From Microlunatus panaciterrae (GTDB lineage: Bacteria > Actinomycetota > Actinomycetes > Propionibacteriales > Propionibacteriaceae): a stretch of 64,000 nt of DNA. The notes below the pieces were generated by a model that searched no databases, was not told the DNA's origin, and saw nothing but the letters and a program-made list of their open reading frames with translations. The stretch covers positions 558,001 to 622,000 of the forward strand of contig NZ_JAFBCF010000001.1 of NCBI RefSeq assembly GCF_016907535.1, read 5' to 3'. Positions 1 to 9,297 of the stretch are shown here, piece by piece. Each line of letters starts with the position of its first letter. The stretch's first letter is position 1. Position numbers and translations under genes: made by a program.

Positions 1-2866
1 GGCTCAGTGGAGTGCCGCCGAAGCGTTGCAGCCTGATCTCGAACGGTGCGAGTCGCTGCGTCCAGACCACCGTGGCAGTGGCCGCGACGACGGCGACGTC
101 CTTCACCGTGATCTTCTTCAAGATCACCTGACGCTCGGTGTTCTCGGTGTGGATGTTGTCCAACCGGTGCACCTCCTTGGCCAGCTCGTCCAGCACGGCG
201 ATGTCGACCCTGGGTACGTCGCCGTTGCCGCTGCCCAGCCGGTAGGTGGTGTCGAAGCTGAACCGGACGAAGAGGATCTTGAACGAGACCGCCGCGGCGA
301 TCACCAACGGCCCGGGCCCGGACACCTTGCCGTTGATCGACACGCTGCAGAGCGAGACGTCGTCGAACTCGATGTCGAAGCCTGCCGACAGGATGAACTC
401 GAAGTAGAACGGCCGGAACTGCACCAGGGCGTCGAACTCGAAGTGGCCATGGGCCGCGACCGGGCCGATCTCTAGTCCCGCCTCGACGCCCGCGCCGAGC
501 TGCAACGTGTTGGGAGTGAAGGCGAAATAGAAGGTGCTGCGCAGATAGATGTGCACCCCGGCGTCGATCGAGTAGCCGGCCGATGCCCGTTGCAGCCGAC
601 GGATCTTGATCGGCTCCGGGTTGTACGACGGGTGGAAGCCGCCGATGCTGAGCAGCACATAGGGACTGGCGCCATAGCTCATCCGGAACGTGGCGTCCCC
701 GGTGAGGGTGAAGATGGCCAGCACCGAGGAGTCCACCAGCGACGCATCGAAGAACACCAGCGAGGCGGCGAAGTCGATGCCTCCCAACATGTCCACTCTC
801 AGGTTGACCAGCGGCACCGCGCTGCCCAGCCCCGGAATGGTCGCCCTGGCCGAGCCGACGATGATGATCTTGGACGGTCCAGGCAGCTCCACCAGCACGC
901 CGACATCGAGCCGGACGATGTACAGCCAGACGATCTGGAAGGTCGGTCCGACCACGAAGACGCCGTCCGCGGCTGGGAAGAAGGCAGCAAGATCATCGAA
1001 GATCGCCGGGGCGTTGCGCACCGGATCCTCGCAGAACAAGACATTGCCTGCGCTCCCGCTGGACAACCGGGCGGACAGCTGGTCCAGGTCGGTGCGGCGG
1101 TTGATGCCGACGACACCACCGATACCGGTGAGCATCAACCCGAACCCGAGCTGGATCCCGGGGAACCGGGCACCGACGACGACCACGAACGACGGGCTGC
1201 GGCCGGGCCGCACCTCGAGGATGCCGAAGGCGCCAACTCCGACACCGAGTACCTTGACCGAGAGGGCGCCGAGGAAGCGTCCGCTGTCGGGGGGCGACTC
1301 GGCCAGGAAGCCGCCACCCTGAACCGGGCCGGCGTCGACGCTGAGGCCGATCCCACTCGGGGCCAGCGGCCCGAGGGACTGTCCGCCGCTCAGCCCGACC
1401 CAGGCGCCGAAGTCGGTGATGGTCGCCGTGACCGGGCCCAGCTCCCCGGTCACGCTGAGCCGCACCTCGGCACGGAGCGCGAGCCCGCTGCCGGCCACCG
1501 CCGCCGCCAGCCGCAGCCGCGCCGAGTCGATGGTGAGCGACAGCCCCGAACCTCCCAGCCGCTGGTTGATCGGCTGCACCAGGTCGATGCCGAGCGCCGG
1601 CGCCTCACCCTCGCCGCCCTGGACCCGCAGTCCCCGACCGGCGTCGTAGACGACGTCCAGGTCGATCAGCGCCTGCAGCGCCTGGCCGATCCCCAGACCT
1701 TCCAGATAGCTGCTCTGCAGGGCCACCCGGAGTCCGGCCAGGTGCAGACCCAGCGAGAACGGGCCGTTGCCCTGCGCAGGTCGGCGCAGCTGCGCGAAGG
1801 CGCTGAGCTCGGCGACGTCGATGGTCAGAACGGGCGTGCTGACGACCGGCACCGGGCCCACCGGGTTGGTGCGCTGCAGCCTGACGGCGACCAGGTCGTC
1901 CGGGAGTGAGGGCGGTAGGACGTCGGCCAACGTCCAGCTGGTGCCGTCGAACACCAGGTTGGCCCCGAACGGGACGGTCGGACCGACGACGACGAGCTGC
2001 CAACCGGCAGCGATTGGATAGCTCTTCACCAGCTCGCTCGGCTGGTGGGCGACCAGCGCCAGCCCCAGCTTGAGCGAGCCCGGCGTCAACTTCGGCAGCA
2101 GCAGCGGAGGCGACTCGATCGACGGTGCCGGCAGCGTCGGCAGCGAGAGGTCCGGCAGCAGGTTCTCCGGGTGCAGGTCCTGGCTGTGCAGGTAGGCCAG
2201 GAAGGCGTCGACACCAGCGGCGTCGGGGCGGAGGTCAGCCAGGGCTGCCGGCGGTGGGATCTGCAGCTTGAACAGCCACGGCGCCTCGAACAGGTCGTGC
2301 AGCGGGCTGTCGTCGGCGAGCGCCAACGGACCCGAGGGCGGGACGGGCAGCGCGCCGGTGCCCCGCCCGGTGTGTTCCAACAGCAGCAGTGGTCGTGGGG
2401 CGACCACCAGGGCGGCCAGCTGCACGGTGAGCAGATGGCTGTTGACCGCGCCGGTGGCCGGGTCGGGCAGGCCGGCTTTCGCCTCCAGCACCGGCAGCAC
2501 GGACTGCGGTGCGGTGAGCAGCTGCTGGACCCGGTCCCACCGGATCCGATGGTGGGACGGCGGTGTGGCGTCGTACTCGATGACGCCCAGCAACACGAGC
2601 AGCCCGGCCACCCGGGGCCACCGGTGCTCGAGCATCCGCATCAGCACGGAGTCAGCGAAACCCGGGCTGTCCGGCGGGTTGAACTTGTCGAGCAGGCGAC
2701 GGAGCGTGCCCAGGTCGGCGTCCACCGACACCGAGTTGTCCTTCAGGTCCGACAGCCACTGGCCGACGTCGGCGATCACCTCGGGGGCGGCCGGGAGAGT
2801 GTCGCCAGCGTCGGGGTCGAACGCTCTGGTGATCAGGTCCGCCAGCGTCTCGAAGAGACCGGCCAT
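1..2866 (-). CDS. Very long beta-rich protein, DUF6603-like (3' end cut by window)
   Basis: The frame reads leftwards from an ATG at 2866, preceded by a purine-rich site (GAAGGGGGC), and is still open at base 1. That gives 955 codons with the C-terminus missing. I see no signal peptide, membrane span or catalytic motif. About the first 250 residues are Leu-rich and probably helical. The rest alternates hydrophobic and polar residues with many Gly/Pro turns, as in repetitive beta structure (for example WLYIVRLDVGVLVELPGP). This composition and size recall the DUF6603 family, whose function is unknown; the assignment is from memory and tentative. The gene is divergent from the tyrosinase gene, with 207 bp between the two starts, so a shared control region is possible. 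Codon use and GC match the neighbours, which makes a real gene more likely than the antisense frames. Confidence 0.7.
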   Translation of the reverse strand, partial: MAGLFETLADLITRAFDPDAGDTLPAAPEVIADVGQWLSDLKDNSVSVDADLGTLRRLLDKFNPPDSPGFADSVLMRMLEHRWPRVAGLLVLLGVIEYDATPPSHHRIRWDRVQQLLTAPQSVLPVLEAKAGLPDPATGAVNSHLLTVQLAALVVAPRPLLLLEHTGRGTGALPVPPSGPLALADDSPLHDLFEAPWLFKLQIPPPAALADLRPDAAGVDAFLAYLHSQDLHPENLLPDLSLPTLPAPSIESPPLLLPKLTPGSLKLGLALVAHQPSELVKSYPIAAGWQLVVVGPTVPFGANLVFDGTSWTLADVLPPSLPDDLVAVRLQRTNPVGPVPVVSTPVLTIDVAELSAFAQLRRPAQGNGPFSLGLHLAGLRVALQSSYLEGLGIGQALQALIDLDVVYDAGRGLRVQGGEGEAPALGIDLVQPINQRLGGSGLSLTIDSARLRLAAAVAGSGLALRAEVRLSVTGELGPVTATITDFGAWVGLSGGQSLGPLAPSGIGLSVDAGPVQGGGFLAESPPDSGRFLGALSVKVLGVGVGAFGILEVRPGRSPSFVVVVGARFPGIQLGFGLMLTGIGGVVGINRRTDLDQLSARLSSGSAGNVLFCEDPVRNAPAIFDDLAAFFPAADGVFVVGPTFQIVWLYIVRLDVGVLVELPGPSKIIIVGSARATIPGLGSAVPLVNLRVDMLGGIDFAASLVFFDASLVDSSVLAIFTLTGDATFRMSYGASPYVLLSIGGFHPSYNPEPIKIRRLQRASAGYSIDAGVHIYLRSTFYFAFTPNTLQLGAGVEAGLEIGPVAAHGHFEFDALVQFRPFYFEFILSAGFDIEFDDVSLCSVSINGKVSGPGPLVIAAAVSFKILFVRFSFDTTYRLGSGNGDVPRVDIAVLDELAKEVHRLDNIHTENTERQVILKKITVKDVAVVAATATVVWTQRLAPFEIRLQRFGGTPLS

Positions 2867-3073
2867 GGTCGCCCCCCTTCCCGACTGGCCGCCCTCCCGG
2901 CGCCGCAGTCGGCACCTGAACCAGGCATCGACCGCCGCCACGGGTGGGGTTGGGACTCACGATCCCGAACGGGGTGGCGGTTGTCAATGGCCGCTGATCT
3001 CTTCTCGCAAGACGTATCAGGAGAGGATCGCCGATGCTCCTTCTGGATAGACCGACCGGTACTGGAGGATCCG

Positions 3074-4798
3074 ATGCTCACATCACAGCTGTTCGCCGGC
3101 GACCCGCTGCTGGAGTCCATCGCGGACGGCGGACCGGAACGGATCTCCCGGTCTCAGCACCGCCACGACCCGGCCGTCGGCAAGGTCCAGACGGCCCTGC
3201 TGGTCTGGGACCCGGGGTGCCTGCCCCAGTTCGGGGCGGACAGCGACTACGGCGACGAGACGGCCGGAGCGGTCCGCCGGTTCAAGATCGAGGAGCTCGG
3301 CGTCCCCGCCGGTCAGGTGATCGACGATGTCGGGCCGCAGACGGTGATCCGCCTGGACGCCATCCAGGCCGCGGCTGAGCAGCCTCCTCCAGCGCCGGCC
3401 GGCATCCTGGTCAGGCGCGACGTGTGGCGGCTGCAGCCGACGGCCGCCGCACCCTGGGACCCGGTGATCCTGGCCTATGCCGCGGCTGTGGGGGTGCTGA
3501 AGACGAACGCCGGCCCCAGCCCGCATCTGTGGTGGAGCCATCAGACCCAGGTGCACGGGATGGCTCCCGACCCGCAGGACGGGCTGCGCAACCAGTGCCA
3601 GCACAACTCCTGGTTCTTCCTGCCCTGGCACCGGATGTACATCTTCTTCTTCGAGCAGATCTGCCGCTCGATCATCCAGGGGCTGCCGGACGTCGACAGC
3701 GAGGTGAAACGCACCTGGGCACTGCCGTACTGGGATTACGACCGCAACGACTCGAACAGTCTGCCGCCGCCGTTCGGGGAGCCGTTCATCGAGGGTGACC
3801 AGACCCGGCCCAACCCGCTGTTCGACGCCGAACGCAACAACGGCATCAACTCCGGCAGCACCAGACTGAGTGCAGCGGTGACCAGCGCGGCCGGCTGGTT
3901 CCGGGCCACCCCGTACGCGGCCCGCTTCCCGAACGGAGCCAGCTTCGGCGGGCCGGAGACCGGCCCGCACCATTTCAACGAGTCCGGTTCGGCCAGTCCC
4001 GGACCACTGGAGACCACGCCGCACGGCAACGTGCACATGGCCGTGGGCAGCACCGGCAAGATGGGGGATTTCAACCGGGCGGCCGGGGATCCGATCTTCT
4101 GGCTGCACCACTCCAACATCGACCGACTGTGGGAGATCTGGCGAGCCAACACCGGACAGGGACTGGACCCGACCGACAACCGGTTCCTGAACCAGAGCTT
4201 CAGCTTCCTCGATGCCACCGGCGCTCGGACCACGCTCACCCCGGCCGGTGTGCTGGACACCCGCAACCAGCTGAACTATGTGTACGAGAACATCACGGTC
4301 CCCACCTCGGCTGGGGCCAGGCAGGGGGCAGCCATGCCGTTCGCCAACCCGCAACCACCACAGCGGCTGGGATCGGTCGACAATGTGGTCAACCTGGTTG
4401 AGGGCCAGCCGCAGGCGGTCGACTTCGCCCTGGCCGACTTCGGCCCACTGGTGCTGGACGCCGTCGAGCCGCGGCGGGTGCTGCTCTCGATCGAGCACAT
4501 CACTGCGGACGCCATGCCCCAGCAGACGTACGGGGTGTTCCTGGAACCGTTCGGCCAGGGTGAGGGGGTCCTGGTTGGAAGCCTGCCGCTGTTCGGACTG
4601 GCTGAGTCGAACGCCCCGGACGCGGAGCACGGGTTGTCCTACACCTTCGACGTCACCGACATCGTGCAGCAGATGATGGCCGGGAACCAGTGGGACGTGG
4701 GGCGGACCTGGCTGTCGCTGCGACCGGTGATGGAGGTCGAGCCGCAGGACGTTCTGGCGAACATCTCCATCGGCAGCATCAGCCTGATGGTGGAGTAG
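3074..4798 (+). CDS. Tyrosinase with N-terminal peptidoglycan-binding-like domain
   Basis: A 574-residue type 3 copper oxidase; the family oxidises phenols to catechols and quinones with O2. The ATG at 3074 follows GGAGG at 3064-3068. Residues ~28-97 resemble a peptidoglycan-binding fold (FGADSDYGDETAGAVRRF). The tyrosinase core follows. Likely CuA ligands are His156 (or His161), His177 and His186, the last two in HNSWFFLPWH. CuB ligands lie in HGNVH and in FWLHHSNIDRLW, so all six expected histidines appear present. About 170 residues after the core resemble the C-terminal region of plant-type polyphenol oxidases. There is no signal peptide, so any envelope location would need another export route. 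The next gene, DUF2182, starts 6 bp after the stop. The substrate cannot be read from sequence, and no MelC1-type caddie protein is nearby. Confidence 0.9.
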   Translation: MLTSQLFAGDPLLESIADGGPERISRSQHRHDPAVGKVQTALLVWDPGCLPQFGADSDYGDETAGAVRRFKIEELGVPAGQVIDDVGPQTVIRLDAIQAAAEQPPPAPAGILVRRDVWRLQPTAAAPWDPVILAYAAAVGVLKTNAGPSPHLWWSHQTQVHGMAPDPQDGLRNQCQHNSWFFLPWHRMYIFFFEQICRSIIQGLPDVDSEVKRTWALPYWDYDRNDSNSLPPPFGEPFIEGDQTRPNPLFDAERNNGINSGSTRLSAAVTSAAGWFRATPYAARFPNGASFGGPETGPHHFNESGSASPGPLETTPHGNVHMAVGSTGKMGDFNRAAGDPIFWLHHSNIDRLWEIWRANTGQGLDPTDNRFLNQSFSFLDATGARTTLTPAGVLDTRNQLNYVYENITVPTSAGARQGAAMPFANPQPPQRLGSVDNVVNLVEGQPQAVDFALADFGPLVLDAVEPRRVLLSIEHITADAMPQQTYGVFLEPFGQGEGVLVGSLPLFGLAESNAPDAEHGLSYTFDVTDIVQQMMAGNQWDVGRTWLSLRPVMEVEPQDVLANISIGSISLMVE

Positions 4799-4804
4799 CC
4801 GTCG

Positions 4805-5644
4805 ATGTCCCAGGCGGGCACGCTGGGCCGACTGCGCTGGAGATCGGCTCGCAGCGTCGCGGCCGCCGACCTGCTGCGACGCCGACCGGAATGGCTGGTC
4901 CTGGTGCTGGCCGGAATCGGCTGGCTGCTGATGGTGCCACTGCTCTGGTCACATCCGGAGACGTCCATGCCTGGCATGGCAGCACCGATGGCCGGCCATG
5001 ATCATGCCGCGCACCAGCACGGCATCACCACCTCGCCGGCCGAGGCCGCAACCTCACCGCTGATCATGGTCCAGCTGGGCCAGCTGGCCGCAGCTCTGCT
5101 GGGGTGGCTGGTGATGGCGGGGGCCATGATGCTGCCGACCGCTGTCCCGGCGATCCGCTATGTGGCCTTCTCCAGTCGTCGGGACCGGCGGCAGTACCCG
5201 GTACTGGCCTTCGTGGTGGGCTTCCTGCTTGCCTGGACACCGCTCGGACTCGTCGCCTCACTTGGGCACCTGCTGGCCCAGCCTGGCTCGACGGCTCTCA
5301 CCGCTGCGGCGGTGGCGGTGGCGGCCGGGTGGGAGCTGACCAGGATGAAGCACCGCGGCCTGCTTCGCTGCCATCGGACCGAGCCGATCCGGTTCAGCGG
5401 TTGGGCCGCTCTCCGCTCGTCGGCGGCCTTCGGCTGGCGCAACGGGTGCTCCTGTGTCCTCGCCTGCGGCCCGGCGATGCTGGCCCTGATGCTGGCCGGC
5501 CATCCGGTGGTGCTGACGCTGGTTGTCGCAGTGATCATGTTCGCTGAGAAGATGCTGCGCCGCGGGTGGCGGCTTACTGCGGCTGTGGCAGCGGCGGGGT
5601 GGGGCTTTGCGGCGCTCGTGCTCGGTTTTCAGCTGAGCCCGTGA
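4805..5644 (+). CDS. DUF2182 integral membrane protein with Met/His-rich loop
   Basis: A 279-residue protein starting 6 bp after the tyrosinase stop, so very probably co-transcribed. A first membrane span (~29-48) is followed by a loop rich in Met and His (MPGMAAPMAGHDHAAHQHG, ~55-73), a composition typical of copper-binding segments. Further spans lie at ~85-110, 130-155, 165-180 and in the C-terminal third. The stretch RNGCSCVLACGPAMLAL matches the DUF2182 signature, a family described as predicted metal-binding membrane proteins. Linkage to a copper enzyme suggests a role in copper supply or homeostasis for the tyrosinase. That role is inferred from context and composition; no member with proven function is known to me. 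Confidence 0.85.
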   Translation: MSQAGTLGRLRWRSARSVAAADLLRRRPEWLVLVLAGIGWLLMVPLLWSHPETSMPGMAAPMAGHDHAAHQHGITTSPAEAATSPLIMVQLGQLAAALLGWLVMAGAMMLPTAVPAIRYVAFSSRRDRRQYPVLAFVVGFLLAWTPLGLVASLGHLLAQPGSTALTAAAVAVAAGWELTRMKHRGLLRCHRTEPIRFSGWAALRSSAAFGWRNGCSCVLACGPAMLALMLAGHPVVLTLVVAVIMFAEKMLRRGWRLTAAVAAAGWGFAALVLGFQLSP

Positions 5645-5766
5645 CGATGCCCGGACAGGTTTCGCCCGTGCCGCCGCCCACGCTGCCGCGCTCGGCCGGG
5701 TGGAGTGTCTAGAGTAGGCACGACCAGTGGCTCGGGGAGGGCAGAAGAAGGGAAGTCGACCGGCAG

Positions 5767-7929
5767 ATGGTAGGTCCGCGCGGTGAACCAGGTTCTGCGC
5801 CAGAGCCGGTCTCGGCATCGGATCGACGGCGTTTCGCTGTCGCCACTGTGGTTGCACTGGTGGTCGCAGCGGTGTTGGCGGTGCTGTTCCTGCCTGCCGT
5901 ACTGTCGGCTCGATCCCGGGCGATGGTCAGTGACATCACCCTGATCCCGTTGGCGACCGCGGTTGCGCTCAGCTGTGCCTGGCGGGCACGGCATGCCCCG
6001 CCGCGGGCCCGGCAGGCGTGGTGGCTGCTGGCGGTGTCCGGTCTGATGTTCGCGCTGGCCGAGATCTGCTGGTTCATCCTGCATCACCTCATCGCCGTCA
6101 GCAGCGATCCCTCGCTGGCCGACGTCCTCTATCTGGGTGCGCTGGTGCCGGCAGCCGCCGCCCTGGTCGTCTTCCCGGTTCCGCGGCACACCGGGTCGGA
6201 GCGGATCCCGACCCTGCTCGGCGGACTGGTCGTCGGCGGGGCGGCCCTGTTCATCAGTCGCGCGCTGGCGCTGACGGTGATCGTCCCGGCCGCAAGCGGC
6301 AGCTGGCTTCAGCAGGCGGTCTATCTGGCCTACCCCATCGCCGACGTGGTGCTGGCGGCGCTGGCGTTGATCGTGCTCGTGCGCGCCGGCTCACGGTCCC
6401 TGCTGCACCTCGGCCTTCTGGTCGCCGGCTTCATCAGCTACGCGGCGGCCGACACGTCGTACGCCTACCAGAGCGCACTGGACACCTATGTCGCCGGTTC
6501 CCCGCTCGACCTGGGCTGGGCGGTGGCCTACGTGCTGTTCACGCTGGCCGCGCTGGCCCCCACCGCCTCCCGGGAGCTGCCGGAGGACGCGCCGGCCGGC
6601 GACGCCCGCTACACCGCGTTCTCCTCTCTGGTGGTGTACGTACCGCTGCTGGCCGCAGTGTTGGTGGCCACGGCGCGACCCTCACCGATCGTCGACCCGG
6701 TACTGATCGTGACCGGACCGGCGATCCTGGTGGTCTTCGGTGTGCGTCAGGCCCTGCTGGCCGCCGAGAACAGCCGGCTGCGTCGCCACCGGGAACGCCA
6801 GGTCGAACAGCTGCAGTTACGCAGCACGGAACTGCGACGGCTCGCGCTGCAGAACCAGCGCATCATCCAGTCCGTCGTCGACGGCGTCTTCGGCGTGGAT
6901 GCGGACGGGCGGATCACCTTCGTGAACGCCCGGGCGTGCGAGATGCTGGGACGCGAGCAGAGCACTCTGCTGGGCGCGAGCGAGGACCAGGTGGTCGCCG
7001 CGTCGGCGGCGGACGGCTCCGCCGGAAACCCGCTGCGGACCGCACTGCTGACCGGCGCCGTCTCCGTCAGTGCCGGTGCGCGGTTCCTCCGCCCCGACGG
7101 CACGACCTTCCCGGTGGAGCTCGCGGTCGGCCCGGTCGTCGAAGGGGAGACGATCACCGGAGCAGTGGTGGTGTTCCGCGACGTCAGCGCCCGGCGTGCG
7201 GTCGAGAAGATGAAGAACGAATTCGTCTCCGTCGTCAGCCATGAGCTGCGAACCCCGTTGACGTCGATTCGAGGTGCTCTCGGGTTGATGGCCGGCGGAA
7301 TGGGCGGGCCGCTCAACGAGCGCGGCCAGCGGATGGTCTCCCTGGCGCTGGAGAGCAGCGAGCGTCTGACCCGGCTGATCGAGGACATGCTCGACCTGGA
7401 GCGGATGGAGTCCGGCACTCTCGCCCTCTCCGTGGAAAGCTGCGACGTGGCTCAACTGCTGGAGACCGCACAGGCCGAGGTGCGGGCGCTGGCCGCCGAA
7501 CATCAGGTGACCGTCGAGACCACCGAGGCCGCGGGTTCGGTCCAGGCTGACCCCGACCGCGTGGTCCAGACCCTGACCAACCTACTGAGCAATGCGATCA
7601 AGTTCTCACCGGCAGGGGGCAAGGTGAGGCTCGCCGCCACTCCGATCGGCACGATGGTGGAGTTCGCCGTCCGCGACCAAGGTCGCGGGGTGCCGCCGAG
7701 CAAGGTGGACCGGATCTTCGAACGGTTCGAACAGGTCGACTCGTCGGACTCGCGCGACCTCGGTGGCACCGGACTGGGGTTGACCATCAGTCGCGACATC
7801 GTCCGCCTGCACGGCGGCACCATCTGGGTGGAGAGCGAACTGGGTCACGGGTCGACCTTCCGCTTCACCCTCCCCATCAGCGCACCCGAGCCGGTACCTG
7901 CGCCGGTTGAAGCGTCGCCGCGTCGCTGA
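5767..7929 (+). CDS. Membrane sensor histidine kinase (multi-TM, PAS, HisKA, HATPase)
   Basis: A 720-residue sensor kinase. Residues ~20-320 hold about ten hydrophobic spans with short connections, a MASE-like membrane sensor rather than a large external domain. A short coiled coil follows, then a PAS domain (~360-455; GVFGVDADGRITFVNARACE). The HisKA domain has the phospho-acceptor His492 in SHELRTPLTSIRG. The HATPase domain has NLLSNAIKFS, DQGRGVP and GGTGLGLTI as the N, G1 and G2 boxes. No response regulator gene lies next to it, so it is an orphan here and its partner and signal are unknown. The start is the ATG at 5767; the upstream purines (GGGAGGGCAGAAGAAGGG) are consistent but not closely spaced. 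The 3' end overlaps the convergent VOC gene by 53 bp. Confidence 0.9.
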   Translation: MVGPRGEPGSAPEPVSASDRRRFAVATVVALVVAAVLAVLFLPAVLSARSRAMVSDITLIPLATAVALSCAWRARHAPPRARQAWWLLAVSGLMFALAEICWFILHHLIAVSSDPSLADVLYLGALVPAAAALVVFPVPRHTGSERIPTLLGGLVVGGAALFISRALALTVIVPAASGSWLQQAVYLAYPIADVVLAALALIVLVRAGSRSLLHLGLLVAGFISYAAADTSYAYQSALDTYVAGSPLDLGWAVAYVLFTLAALAPTASRELPEDAPAGDARYTAFSSLVVYVPLLAAVLVATARPSPIVDPVLIVTGPAILVVFGVRQALLAAENSRLRRHRERQVEQLQLRSTELRRLALQNQRIIQSVVDGVFGVDADGRITFVNARACEMLGREQSTLLGASEDQVVAASAADGSAGNPLRTALLTGAVSVSAGARFLRPDGTTFPVELAVGPVVEGETITGAVVVFRDVSARRAVEKMKNEFVSVVSHELRTPLTSIRGALGLMAGGMGGPLNERGQRMVSLALESSERLTRLIEDMLDLERMESGTLALSVESCDVAQLLETAQAEVRALAAEHQVTVETTEAAGSVQADPDRVVQTLTNLLSNAIKFSPAGGKVRLAATPIGTMVEFAVRDQGRGVPPSKVDRIFERFEQVDSSDSRDLGGTGLGLTISRDIVRLHGGTIWVESELGHGSTFRFTLPISAPEPVPAPVEASPRR

Positions 7930-8566
7930 GCGGACGCTGCCCGGTCAGCCCGTCGAGGTCCGCCTCGATGATGGTCGGCAGGTAACCCGAGCGGACGTCG
8001 AAGGTGGGCATCCAGCCTCGGCCGGGACTGACCAGGATCAGCAGGCCGTGGTGGTCACCGACTGCCGCGAACGAGTCCACGGCACCCCCGAGGGTGGCGA
8101 GCCCCAGATCGTCTCGCAACCGGGCCACCTCCGCCAACACGTCGGGGACGGCGACGCCCACTTCACTGATCGACAGCAGCTGCGGTACGCCGGTGGCCGC
8201 CGGTCCCCGACGCTGCCGCCGGCCGATGAGCTCGAGCACCATCTCGGCGGGACCGGAGAAGTAGATGGACCGGGAGTCCCACACCGGTGGCCCCTCGAAC
8301 TCGGTCGTGCCATCCTCGGCCGACAACAGCGGCGTCCTCGCCTCCAGCCATCGCCGATGCTCGTCGAAGGTCTCGGCCGGCACGTCGAAGGCCAGGTGGT
8401 GAACTCCCACCGCGCCCTCCCCCGGTGCGAGTACGAGCGTGCTGGCGCCGATCTGCACTCCGGCCCCCTCCGCGACCGAGGTGTCGGGCAGCTGCAGCAC
8501 ATCGGAGAAGAAGCTGGCCGTCTCGGCGACATCGGTGACCGTGATGCGGACGGTGTTGATCAACAT
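7877..8566 (-). CDS. VOC (glyoxalase/bleomycin-resistance fold) family protein
   Basis: A 229-residue protein made of two betaalphabetabetabeta modules. The N-terminal half (MLINTVRITVTDVAETASFF, then GVHHLAFDVP and AEMVLELIG) is a clear VOC domain; the second half (LLSISEVGVAVPDVLAEVARL) is a degenerate repeat. The family includes dioxygenases, glyoxalases, epimerases and drug-binding proteins, which use a His/Glu metal site or only the fold. The exact reaction cannot be assigned. The ATG at 8566 is the first Met of the conserved beta strand. It is a single gene; its 3' end runs 53 bp into the end of the convergent histidine kinase gene. Confidence 0.8.
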   Translation of the reverse strand: MLINTVRITVTDVAETASFFSDVLQLPDTSVAEGAGVQIGASTLVLAPGEGAVGVHHLAFDVPAETFDEHRRWLEARTPLLSAEDGTTEFEGPPVWDSRSIYFSGPAEMVLELIGRRQRRGPAATGVPQLLSISEVGVAVPDVLAEVARLRDDLGLATLGGAVDSFAAVGDHHGLLILVSPGRGWMPTFDVRSGYLPTIIEADLDGLTGQRPLSDAATLQPAQVPARVR

Positions 8567-8638
8567 GAGAAATCCTCGAGCTCGTGGACCCGATCATGAA
8601 CAGGTCCCTCTGACAACATCGGTCACCAGTCTTCAACT

Positions 8639-9178
8639 TCAAGCATGCTTGAGGTCAACCTCGAAGATGATCTCCCTCCCATCCTCGGCATCCCACTGCT
8701 CCCCGACAGCGACGAAACCGAGTTGGGTCACCAGCCGTCGCGATGCCACGTTGTCAGGTCGGATACTGGCCCGCACGATGCGGACGGCGGCCTCGCGCTC
8801 CGCTCGGTCGAGCAGCGCTCTCAGGGCAGCACGGGCGTATCCCCGGCGGCGGTACGCCGGGTCGACGGCATAGCCGACCTCCACCATCCCGCCGTCGTCC
8901 GGCGGGCCGTGGAATCCGGCCCGACCGACAGCCTGCCGCTGAGTACGGTCGACGATGGCACGGGTGATCCACGAGGCGGCGCCCGGATCCGCCTCCAGCT
9001 GCCGGCTCCGCCGTCGCCAGACGCCGATCGACTCGGGCGCCACGAAGTAGGGCGTCAGCGTGATCGTCAACTGCCGGTTGGCCGCGGCGAGGTTCCCCAG
9101 GGCCAGGGCGTGCAGTACTGCGGGCGACAGCTCGACCAGCTCGACCTCGGGCGCGGGTCTGGCCAGGTCGTCACTCAT
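8639..9178 (-). CDS. GNAT family N-acetyltransferase (RimJ/RimL-like)
   Basis: A 179-residue acetyltransferase. The acetyl-CoA-binding motif A is seen as VEVGYAVDPAYRRRGYAREA-type sequence (YRRRGYARAAL), followed by the motif B region RIVRASIRPDNVASRRLV and LGFVAVGEQWD. This layout is typical of the RimJ/RimL-type GNAT branch, which acetylates protein N-termini or small molecules. The open frame continues upstream without homology, so I chose the ATG at 9178, which gives a usual family length; the ribosome-binding site there is weak. The acceptor substrate is unknown. It lies between a VOC gene and a GH13 gene, with no obvious operon link. Confidence 0.82.
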   Translation of the reverse strand: MSDDLARPAPEVELVELSPAVLHALALGNLAAANRQLTITLTPYFVAPESIGVWRRRSRQLEADPGAASWITRAIVDRTQRQAVGRAGFHGPPDDGGMVEVGYAVDPAYRRRGYARAALRALLDRAEREAAVRIVRASIRPDNVASRRLVTQLGFVAVGEQWDAEDGREIIFEVDLKHA

Positions 9179-9297
9179 GGCACCACCGTGCCAACGCTCC
9201 CCCTCGGTGTCCACTCCGGTGCGTACCGGGTGTCTCACTCGACCCGCTGTATCGCCCTGACCCTCGCTACCGAGGACGGGGTCGGGATCGGCCGCCG

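Noticed and set aside
551-1909. Rightward frames across the first 2 kb
   Set aside because: Arg/Asp/Gln-rich shadow translations; the leftward frame is uninterrupted for 955 codons with natural protein composition and a good ribosome-binding site.
5767-7929. Two-component system with an adjacent response regulator
   Set aside because: No receiver-domain gene is found on either side; the kinase is an orphan in this window.
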